Positions 8,485-15,327 of a DNA stretch of 36,798 nucleotides are shown one piece after another. The translations under genes and the position numbers were made by a program. The DNA is from Alphaproteobacteria bacterium (GTDB lineage: Bacteria; Pseudomonadota; Alphaproteobacteria; Acetobacterales; Acetobacteraceae). The stretch lies in contig JAPLOI010000079.1 in assembly GCA_026400815.1 (NCBI GenBank), positions 1 through 36,798 on the forward strand, read 5' to 3'. How positions within the stretch are numbered: position 1 is the first letter of the stretch; each line of letters starts with the position of its first letter. A model generated the notes under the pieces. The model did no database searches. It saw only the letters and a list, made by a program, of their open reading frames with translations, and was not told the DNA's origin.

Positions 8485-8808
8485 CTATCCGCGCTTGCGC
8501 TCCGGGGCGCGGGCGCGGCGCAGGGCGATCGTGATGGCGATGCCGCCGCACACGATCGCGAGGTCCACCGGCAGCAGCCAGCAGGGCCGCGCCAGCACCG
8601 GCATGGCAACGCTGCCCCACATCCAATCCGGCAGATTGGCCAGGAAGAACGCCTCCATGCCCGCCACCCCGCCCGGCCGCCAGCGCCCGATCACCTGAGA
8701 CAGCGTCGCCATCGGCGGCAATGTCACGGCCAGGGCGAAGGCCAGCACCAGGAAGGATGCGGCCAGCACCGACAGGGTCCGAACGGACGGGGAGGCGAAC
8801 GGGCTCAA
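8485..8808 (-). CDS. Small two-helix membrane protein coupled to msrP
   Basis: This is a 107-residue open frame that starts at a TTG overlapping the msrP stop (TTGA), with AAGGAG 11 bases upstream inside msrP. It has two clear TM helices, around residues 9-31 ([15 protein letters not shown]) and 79-97 ([18 protein letters not shown]), with a Trp/Pro-rich stretch (LPDWMWG) between them and a basic tail. MsrP is normally coupled to MsrQ, a larger haem-b protein with about six helices. This protein is far too short to be MsrQ, and its sequence is unfamiliar to me. Its position suggests an MsrP partner, but no haem-ligand pattern is visible. The unusual start lowers confidence in the exact N terminus. 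Confidence 0.55.
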   Translation of the reverse strand: MSPFASPSVRTLSVLAASFLVLAFALAVTLPPMATLSQVIGRWRPGGVAGMEAFFLANLPDWMWGSVAMPVLARPCWLLPVDLAIVCGGIAITIALRRARAPERKRG

Positions 8809-9773
8809 GCGAACAGGCGCTCCTTTTCCAGCCCCTTGTACATGTCCGCGACGGTGGCGCCATAGCCGTTCCAGACCTGCGTCGGCACCATCTCGCCGCT
8901 GCCCAGCAGCCGCTCGCGCGCCTGGCTCCAGCGCGGATGCGGTACCTCGGGGTTCACATTGGCCCAGAACCCGTATTCCGCGGCCTGCAGCGCTTCCCAG
9001 AAGCCGGTCGGGCGCTTGTCCGTGAAGGTGATCTTCACAATCGATTTCGCCTGCTTGAAGCCGTATTTCCAGGGGGTTATGAACCGGATCGGCGCACCGT
9101 TCTGCGGCGGCAGCGTTTTGCCGTACATCCCAACGGCCATCATGGTCAGCTCGTTCGCCGCCTCCGCCAGCGTCAGCCCCTCGGTGTAGGGATACGGGTA
9201 GAAGCCTTCGCGGATCCCCGGCATCGTCTTTTCGTCGGCCAGGGTGTTGAACACGATGTATTTCGCCCCCGCCTGCGGCTCGGCGATGCGCAGCAGGTCG
9301 GCCATCGGGAAGCCCACCCACGGCACTGTCATCGCCCAGGCCTCCACGCAGCGGAAGCGATAGACCCGCTCTTCCAGCTTCACCTGCTTCAGCAGGTCCT
9401 CGATGCCGATGGTGCGCGGGTTGGCCACCATGCCCTCGATGCGGATCGTCCAGGGCTCCACCACCAGCGCCTGGGCGGGGCCGACGATCGACTTGGACAT
9501 GCCGAATTCGTAGTAGTTGTTGTAGGTCGTGGCGTTCACCTCGTCGGTGATCGGCCGCCCCGCATCGAACGCGGCGGCGCGCGGCGCTTCCAGCGGCTTG
9601 CGCGGCTGTTCCTTCACCGGGCTGCCGAACAGCCGCCACTGGGCCTGGGCGGTGCCCGTGGCCGCGATCAGCCCGGCCCCCGCGCCCAGCAGGCTGCGGC
9701 GCGCCATCACCACCGATTCCGGCGTGGCCCGAGACTCCGGGATCTCCCACCCACGGCGAATGCGTATCAGCAT
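8805..9773 (-). CDS. msrP: Protein-methionine-sulfoxide reductase catalytic subunit MsrP
   Basis: The protein has 322 residues. The ATG at 9773 has AGGAAAGGA upstream; longer in-frame starts lack such a site. [10 protein letters not shown] (about residues 23-32) is a Tat signal, cleaved near AQAQ, as expected for export of a folded molybdopterin enzyme. NNYYEFG and the cofactor cysteine Cys142 in [10 protein letters not shown] are diagnostic of MsrP (formerly YedY). The enzyme repairs oxidised methionine in periplasmic proteins, normally with electrons from the quinol pool through MsrQ. Here a 107-residue membrane protein overlaps its end instead of msrQ. The 222-base gap to the divergent gene at 9996 should hold both promoters; I see no clear operator in it. 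Confidence 0.95.
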   Translation of the reverse strand: MLIRIRRGWEIPESRATPESVVMARRSLLGAGAGLIAATGTAQAQWRLFGSPVKEQPRKPLEAPRAAAFDAGRPITDEVNATTYNNYYEFGMSKSIVGPAQALVVEPWTIRIEGMVANPRTIGIEDLLKQVKLEERVYRFRCVEAWAMTVPWVGFPMADLLRIAEPQAGAKYIVFNTLADEKTMPGIREGFYPYPYTEGLTLAEAANELTMMAVGMYGKTLPPQNGAPIRFITPWKYGFKQAKSIVKITFTDKRPTGFWEALQAAEYGFWANVNPEVPHPRWSQARERLLGSGEMVPTQVWNGYGATVADMYKGLEKERLFA

Positions 9774-9995
9774 CGTTCGGTCCTTTCCTGTTCTCCGCCG
9801 GAGATCCGGCCCCTCCGTCGAGTCCGGCGTGGCGGCGGCGCGCAGGTGCAGCGCCACCATGCCCGCAACCACGGCCCGGGTTCAACGGTCAGTTGGGGCC
9901 GGCGGGCGCCATTGCCATCCGTTCCCCGTGATGGGACAAGTTCGCACAGGGTGCCGTTACAGCCCGCCCACGCCATGTCCGCAGGAACCGCCCGG

Positions 9996-11018
9996 ATGCA
10001 TCTAGCTCGTTTTCCCCGCGTGAAGCTTTGCCATGCTCCCACGCCGCTGGAGTTCATGCCGCGCCTGACCAAGGCGCTGTCCGACGAGATCGGCGGCAAC
10101 GGCCCGCAGCTCTGGATCAAGCGGGATGACTGCACGGGCCTGGCCACCGGCGGCAACAAGAACCGCAAGCTGGAATTCCTGCTCGGTGAGGCGCTGGCCC
10201 AGGGTGCCACGCACATCGTGACGCAGGGCGCCGTGCAATCGAACCACGTGCGCCAGACCGCGGCGGCCTGCGCCAAGCTCGGCCTGAAGTGCACCGCGCT
10301 GCTGGAACACCGCGTTGTTACCAACGACAGCGACTACAACGACAACGGCAACGTCCTGCTCGACCGCATGATGGGCCTCCAGATCGAATACCGCCCCGGC
10401 GGCACCGACATGAACGGCGAGCTGGCCGGCGTGGGTGAACGCCTGCGTGCCCAGGGCGAGGTGCCCTACCTGATCCCCGGCGGCGGATCGAACACCGTGG
10501 GCGCGCTCGGCTATGCCCATGTGGCGCTGGAGACGATGACCCAGGCCAACGAGATGGACCTCAGGATCGACCTGTTCGTGCACGCCACCGGCTCCGCCGG
10601 CACCCAGGCCGGCCTGGTGGTGGGGTTCGAGGCGCTGAACTCCGGCATCCCCGTGCTCGGCATCGGCGTGCGCAACCCGCGCGACCGCCAGGAAGCCGCC
10701 GTGCACGCGCTGGCCGAGAAGACCGCGAAGGAGAAGCTCGGCCTGCCCGGCATCCGCCGCGAAGCTGTCCAGGCCAATTGCGACTATGTCGGCGCCGGCT
10801 ACGGCATCCCGACCGACGGCATGATCGAGGCGGTGACGATGTTCGCCCAGCTCGAAGGCCTGTTCCTGGATCCCGTCTATTCCGGCAAGGGTGCCGCCGG
10901 CCTGATCGACCTCGTGCGCAAGCGCACCTGGACGAAGGACCAGAACATCGTGTTCCTGCACACCGGCGGCCAGGTTGGCCTGTTCGCCTACCGCACGGCG
11001 CTCACCCCCGCCGCCTGA
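9996..11018 (+). CDS. PLP-dependent D-cysteine desulfhydrase / L-cysteate sulfo-lyase family
   Basis: The protein has 340 residues. The ATG at 9996 (MHLARFPRV) is chosen because AGGA lies nine bases ahead and family members begin this way; an in-frame ATG at 9975 is the alternative. The fold is the tryptophan synthase beta/ACC deaminase type: [15 protein letters not shown] holds the PLP lysine (GGNK), [10 protein letters not shown] follows, and IPGGGSN binds the cofactor phosphate. D-cysteine desulfhydrases (giving pyruvate, ammonia and sulfide) and the cysteate lyase CuyA are very similar, and sequence alone does not separate them. No sulfonate-degradation genes are nearby, which mildly favours desulfhydrase. 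The next gene starts 38 bases downstream. Confidence 0.85.
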   Translation: MHLARFPRVKLCHAPTPLEFMPRLTKALSDEIGGNGPQLWIKRDDCTGLATGGNKNRKLEFLLGEALAQGATHIVTQGAVQSNHVRQTAAACAKLGLKCTALLEHRVVTNDSDYNDNGNVLLDRMMGLQIEYRPGGTDMNGELAGVGERLRAQGEVPYLIPGGGSNTVGALGYAHVALETMTQANEMDLRIDLFVHATGSAGTQAGLVVGFEALNSGIPVLGIGVRNPRDRQEAAVHALAEKTAKEKLGLPGIRREAVQANCDYVGAGYGIPTDGMIEAVTMFAQLEGLFLDPVYSGKGAAGLIDLVRKRTWTKDQNIVFLHTGGQVGLFAYRTALTPAA

Positions 11019-11056
11019 CGCACCAAGGGAACGGCCACAGGGGGCCGCCGCACGCC

Positions 11057-13096
11057 ATGCCCCCCCAGGATGCCCCCCAGCCCGACTGGCTGGTCTGGTC
11101 GCGCTTCAAGCTGCGCCCGCTCGCGCCTCCGCCGGTACCGGAGGCGCGAGTTGAAGCGGTGTACAACGACTGGGTGCTGGACACGATCGCGCCGGAGGTC
11201 GACCCCTCCTTCTACCGCCGCGCCGCCGGCATCGGGCCGGAGGAAGACCCGGTGCGCCACTTCGCCGAACACGGCTGGCGTGCCAGGCTGAACCCCAACA
11301 CCTTGTTCGACATCGGATTCTATCTGGAATTCTACCCCGATATCGCCGAGGCGGGGATGAACCCGCTGTTCCACTACGCCTATTACGGCCGCGCCGAGGG
11401 CCGCATGCCCGCCCGCCCCGGCGGCCAGCCGCGCCACGTGGTGGAACAAGCCCGCATCCCCTCCCGCCGCCCCCCGGGGTGGGACGCGCCGGAAGGCGCC
11501 CCGCCGGTCAGCGAAGCCGAACTGCGCACCGCGCTGGCCCGCGCCTGCCTCGGCCGCACCGGCCTTGTGCTGTCGGTCAGCCACGACTGCTACGTGAATG
11601 TCACCGGCGGCATCCAGATCCTGATCGCCGACGAGCAGGCGCTGTTCAACGCCGACCGCACCGCCTACCTGCACATCGCCCCGGCCATCGCCCGCTTCAC
11701 TTTCGCCCCGGCGGCGGAGGAAGTGCTGCTGCAGGTCACGCTGGACGGAAGCTTCCTCGGCCTCGCCCCCGAAAGCGTGGTGGAAGCGGCGCTCGGCGCC
11801 CCCTTCCTGCCCCGGCACCGGCTGTTCGTGGTGCATTCGGTGCTCGGCCACCGCGCCGCCGCCCTGGCCCGCCTCGCCGCCACGCTCGGACCGGCCGAGA
11901 GCGTGTTCTGGGTGCATGATTTCTCCGCCTTGTGCGAAGGCTTCAACCTGCTGCGCAACGACATCGCCTATTGCCACGCCCCGCCGCCCACCAGCACCGC
12001 CTGCCGCATCTGCGTGTATGGTGCCGAGCGGCAGTCCTATCTCGCCGCCATGCACCGGCTATTCGCCGCGGTCGGCTTCCACGTCGTCGCCCCCAGCCGC
12101 GCCGCACTCGATCTCTTCCTCTCCCGCACCAGCCTGCCCATGCGCAGCGCGCGGGTGCACGAGAACCTCGCGCTCGGCCCCGCCGAGCCCCTGCCCGCCC
12201 CCGCCGACGGCCCGCCGCGCGTGGGCTTCGCCGGCTTCGCCATCCCGCCCAAGGGCTGGGCCGCCTATCAGCGCCTGCTGCAGCGCCAGGCGGGGCACGA
12301 CACCTACCGCTTCCTGCATTTCGCCATCCCCGGCCACGACGTTTCCATGACCGGCCTGGCCAAGATCGACGTGGAGGTGCGGCCGGGCCAACGCCTCGCC
12401 ATGGTGCAGGCCCTGCGCGAGGCCGGGGTGGACCTTGTCGCCGTGCTCTCGCCGTGGCCCGAAACCTTCTCCTTCGTCGCGCATGAGGCCTTCGCCGCAG
12501 GGGCGGACGTGGTGGCGCTGGAAGACAGCGGCAACATCGCCGCCGCCATCCGCCGCCATGGCCGCGGCGTGGTGCTGCGCGATTCCGATGCTTTCGTGCG
12601 CTTCTTCGAGGAAGGCTGGGCGCTGGACTATGCCCGCCAGCGCGCGCAGGCGCCGGTGCAGGCGCACGCCATGCACCTCACCGGCACCACCGGCACGCTG
12701 GACCCCGCCCGCCTCGCCACCACGCCGGTCCCACCGGGCGAGACCGCCGATCCCGGCCTGATCGTCGTGCGCCCCGATGGCGTGGCCGCCCCACGCCTGG
12801 AGGGCGACACGCAGCGCTTCGCCCTGCCCGCAGGGACCACGGAGATCCGCCTCGTCTCCCGCCACACCGTCGCCCCCGGCGATGCACGCCAACTGGGCAT
12901 CGCCGTGACCGCGCTCTCACTGGACGGCACGCCCGTGCCGCTCAACGATCCCCGCCTCGCCGAGGGCTGGCACGCGCCGGAAGCGATCTGGCGCTGGACG
13001 GATGGCAACGCCCTGCTCCGCGTGGCCGGCGCGAAGCTGCTGGAGATCACCGTCGCCACCGTCGCGCCCTGGCGGCGCGTGCCCCTGGCAGCCTGA
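11057..13096 (+). CDS. Glycosyltransferase with N-terminal FY..HY..G repeats and C-terminal beta domain
   Basis: The protein has 679 residues. Residues about 45-120 hold two copies of a short repeat: DPSFYRRAAG...PVRHFAEHGW and FDIGFYLEFYPDIAEAG with PLFHYAYYGRAEGR. The middle (about 165-560) looks like a GT-B transferase, with an early glycine-rich loop (NVTGGIQIL), FAGFAIPPKGW, and the acidic pair region PWPETFSFVAHEAFAAGADVVAL expected at the donor nucleotide site. Residues about 580-679 look like a beta-sandwich with LVSRHTV, LGIAVTALSLDG and WRWTDG, a pattern I have seen at the ends of other alphaproteobacterial surface-related proteins. It leads a plus-strand run of glycan genes; the next gene starts one base after its stop. 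Acceptor and sugar are unknown. Confidence 0.78.
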   Translation: MPPQDAPQPDWLVWSRFKLRPLAPPPVPEARVEAVYNDWVLDTIAPEVDPSFYRRAAGIGPEEDPVRHFAEHGWRARLNPNTLFDIGFYLEFYPDIAEAGMNPLFHYAYYGRAEGRMPARPGGQPRHVVEQARIPSRRPPGWDAPEGAPPVSEAELRTALARACLGRTGLVLSVSHDCYVNVTGGIQILIADEQALFNADRTAYLHIAPAIARFTFAPAAEEVLLQVTLDGSFLGLAPESVVEAALGAPFLPRHRLFVVHSVLGHRAAALARLAATLGPAESVFWVHDFSALCEGFNLLRNDIAYCHAPPPTSTACRICVYGAERQSYLAAMHRLFAAVGFHVVAPSRAALDLFLSRTSLPMRSARVHENLALGPAEPLPAPADGPPRVGFAGFAIPPKGWAAYQRLLQRQAGHDTYRFLHFAIPGHDVSMTGLAKIDVEVRPGQRLAMVQALREAGVDLVAVLSPWPETFSFVAHEAFAAGADVVALEDSGNIAAAIRRHGRGVVLRDSDAFVRFFEEGWALDYARQRAQAPVQAHAMHLTGTTGTLDPARLATTPVPPGETADPGLIVVRPDGVAAPRLEGDTQRFALPAGTTEIRLVSRHTVAPGDARQLGIAVTALSLDGTPVPLNDPRLAEGWHAPEAIWRWTDGNALLRVAGAKLLEITVATVAPWRRVPLAA

Positions 13097-13097
13097 G

Positions 13098-14159
13098 ATG
13101 CCTGGCATCGCCTGCTACACCAGCTTCACCTACGCCTATCTCTCCCGCGCCCGCGTGCTCGCCCGCTCGCTGCGCCGCCTGCACCCGGACTGGTCGCTCT
13201 GGGCCGTGCTCACCGATCATCCCCCCGCGGGCCTGCCGCCCGATGCGCTGGCGGAGTTCGACCATGTCATCGAGGCCAGCGCGCTCGGCATGGCCGATTT
13301 CCCCGCCTGGCTCTTCAAGCACGATGTGGTGGAAGCCTGCACCGCCGTAAAGGCCACCATGCTGCGCCACCTGCTGGCCCAGGGTGCGGAGAAGGTGATC
13401 TACCTGGACCCAGACATCGCCGCCTTCGCCCCGCTCGACCTGCTGAGCGACCGGCTGGATGCCGCCTCCATCGTGCTCACCCCGCACCAGACCACGCCCG
13501 ATACCACCGAGGCCGCCTGGCGGGACAACGAGGGCGGCTCGATGCGCTACGGCATCTACAATCTCGGCTTCCTCGGCGTGCGCAACGACCGCACCGGCCA
13601 GGATTTCGCCGCCTGGTGGGAAGAACGCCTGCTCGCCGCCTGCTACGACGCGCCCGAGGACGGCATCTTCACCGACCAGAAATACTGCGACCTCGTGCCC
13701 GGCCTGTTCCCCGGCGTGCATGTGGAGCGCGATCCCGGCTGCAACGTCGCCAGCTGGAACATTGCCCATCGCCCGGTGCGAATCACCCGCGCCGGCGAGG
13801 TCACCGCCGGTGGGCGGCCATTGCGCTTCTACCATTTCACCAAGATCGGCCCGCCAGGCACCCAGGCTCCCGGCAATGTGATGACGGAGCGCTACGCCGG
13901 CGAGAACTTCGAGGTGCACGAGCTGGTCGCCTGGTACCGGCGCGAGGTGGCAGCCGCCACCCAGCCCGAAGCCGAGGCCCATCCCTGGCACTATGGCCGC
14001 TGGGCCGACGGAACCCCCATCCCGCGCCCCGCCCGCCTGCTCTGGCGTGCCCGCGCCGATCTGCGCCGTGCCTTCCCCAACCCATTCGACCCCACAGGGC
14101 TGCTGCACTGGATCGCAACCCAGGAGCCGGCCATTCTCGGACGCGACCCCGCCGGCTAG
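13098..14159 (+). CDS. GT8-like glycosyltransferase (GT-A fold, DPD motif)
   Basis: The protein has 353 residues and starts one base after the previous stop (TGAGATG), so translational coupling is likely. It opens with CYTSFTYAYLSRARVLARSL, as in GT-A transferases that act on nucleotide-diphospho-sugars. VIYLDPDIAAF near residues 100-110 supplies the metal-binding DxD. GIYNLGFLGVRN near 152-163 is a typical acceptor-side segment, and DQKYCDLVPG near 193-202 matches GT8-like proteins. No signal peptide or TM helix is visible, so it should act at the cytoplasmic face. GalE directly downstream could provide UDP-galactose, but the donor is not proved. Confidence 0.78.
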   Translation: MPGIACYTSFTYAYLSRARVLARSLRRLHPDWSLWAVLTDHPPAGLPPDALAEFDHVIEASALGMADFPAWLFKHDVVEACTAVKATMLRHLLAQGAEKVIYLDPDIAAFAPLDLLSDRLDAASIVLTPHQTTPDTTEAAWRDNEGGSMRYGIYNLGFLGVRNDRTGQDFAAWWEERLLAACYDAPEDGIFTDQKYCDLVPGLFPGVHVERDPGCNVASWNIAHRPVRITRAGEVTAGGRPLRFYHFTKIGPPGTQAPGNVMTERYAGENFEVHELVAWYRREVAAATQPEAEAHPWHYGRWADGTPIPRPARLLWRARADLRRAFPNPFDPTGLLHWIATQEPAILGRDPAG

Positions 14160-14185
14160 CCGGCTGGCCATTTCAGGATGCCGCC

Positions 14186-15175
14186 ATGTCACGCCGCTTT
14201 CTCGTTACCGGAGGTGCCGGCTTCGTCGGCAGCCATCTCGTCGCCGCCCTGCTCGACCAGGGCGCGGAGGTGGTGGTGTTCGACAACCTGCGCACCGGCC
14301 ATCGCGAAGCCGTGCTCCCCGGCGCCACGCTGGTCACCGGCGCGCTGGAGGACCCCGATGCGATCGCGGCCGTGCTGGCGCAGGGGCCGTGGCATGCGGT
14401 GTTCCACTTCGCCGCGCTGTCGCTGGTGGGCGATTCCATGCGCGACCCGATCGGCTATCTCTCGGCCAATGTCGGCAACGGCCTGCGCCTGTTGGAGGCC
14501 TGCGTGAAGCACGGCGTGCCCCGCTTCGTGTTCTCCTCCACCGCCGCCCTGTTCGGCACGCCAGACCGCATGCCGATCGACGAGGAAACCGCGATCGACC
14601 CCGGCTCCCCCTACGGCGAAAGCAAATGGATGATGGAGCGCACGCTGGGCTGGGCCGAACGCATCCACGGCATGCGCTCCGCGTGCCTGCGCTACTTCAA
14701 CGCCGCCGGCGCCGACCCGCAGGGCCGCCTGGGCGAGGACCACACGCCGGAAACCCATCTGATCCCGCTGGCCATCGACGCCATGCTCGGCCGTCGCGCC
14801 GAACTCGCCGTGTTTGGCACCGATTACGACACGCCAGACGGCACCTGCATCCGCGACTACATCCATGTCACCGACCTCGCCGCCGCCCACCTCGCGGCGC
14901 TGGAGCAGCTGGACCACGCCAGCGTCACCTACAACCTCGGCACCGCCACCGGGCATTCGGTGCTGGAGGTGATCCAGAGCGTGGAGCGCGTCAGCCGCCG
15001 CCCGGTGCCGCACCGCTTCGCCCCACGCCGCCCCGGCGATCCCGCCCGCCTTGTTGCCAGCCCGGCGCGGATCATGCGCGAAACCGGCTGGCAGCCGCGC
15101 CTCGCCACATTGGACGACATCGTCGCCACCGCCCTGGCCTGGCGCGAAGCCCATCCGCGCGGCTACGGCGGATGA
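14186..15175 (+). CDS. galE: UDP-glucose 4-epimerase
   Basis: The protein has 329 residues, a normal length for GalE. TGGAGFVGSH at residues 8-17 binds NAD. VFHFAALSLVGDSM, the catalytic serine/threonine in FSSTAALFG and Tyr143/Lys147 in SPYGESK complete the extended-SDR active site. LRYFNAAGADP and GTDYDTPDGTCIRDYIH are close to diagnostic for GalE. The enzyme interconverts UDP-glucose and UDP-galactose (or the GlcNAc pair). It sits 26 bases after the GT8-like gene and before the giant repeat transferase, so its likely job is to supply UDP-Gal or UDP-GalNAc to this locus. Confidence 0.93.
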   Translation: MSRRFLVTGGAGFVGSHLVAALLDQGAEVVVFDNLRTGHREAVLPGATLVTGALEDPDAIAAVLAQGPWHAVFHFAALSLVGDSMRDPIGYLSANVGNGLRLLEACVKHGVPRFVFSSTAALFGTPDRMPIDEETAIDPGSPYGESKWMMERTLGWAERIHGMRSACLRYFNAAGADPQGRLGEDHTPETHLIPLAIDAMLGRRAELAVFGTDYDTPDGTCIRDYIHVTDLAAAHLAALEQLDHASVTYNLGTATGHSVLEVIQSVERVSRRPVPHRFAPRRPGDPARLVASPARIMRETGWQPRLATLDDIVATALAWREAHPRGYGG

Positions 15176-15279
15176 GTTACCGCATCCCGGCGCACCGGCC
15201 TGTGCGTGTTCTCAGAAGTGCATTTTTCACCTACTTATGTCCTCATCCGCCCAGCCGCCGCAGCGAGGACCGCCACGCC

Positions 15280-15327
15280 ATGAGCCAGCCTGCCGCGACC
15301 ACGGTCGCCAAGAACCTGGGCGCATGA
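15280..15327 (+). CDS. Possible 15-residue leader peptide overlapping the next start
   Basis: An ATG at 15280 opens a frame reading MSQPAATTVAKNLGA that ends in a TGA overlapping the ATG at 15324 (ATGA). AGGA lies ten bases upstream, whereas the long transferase gene has no good ribosome site of its own. It could be a leader whose translation carries ribosomes to the main start. It could also be the original N terminus of the transferase, separated by a frameshift. The alternative in-frame start of the main gene at 15237 reads through poor coding sequence. Confidence 0.35.
   Translation: MSQPAATTVAKNLGA

Noticed and set aside
8485-8808. Possible msrQ
   Set aside because: Only 107 residues and two helices; MsrQ has about twice that length and six helices with conserved histidines, which are absent.
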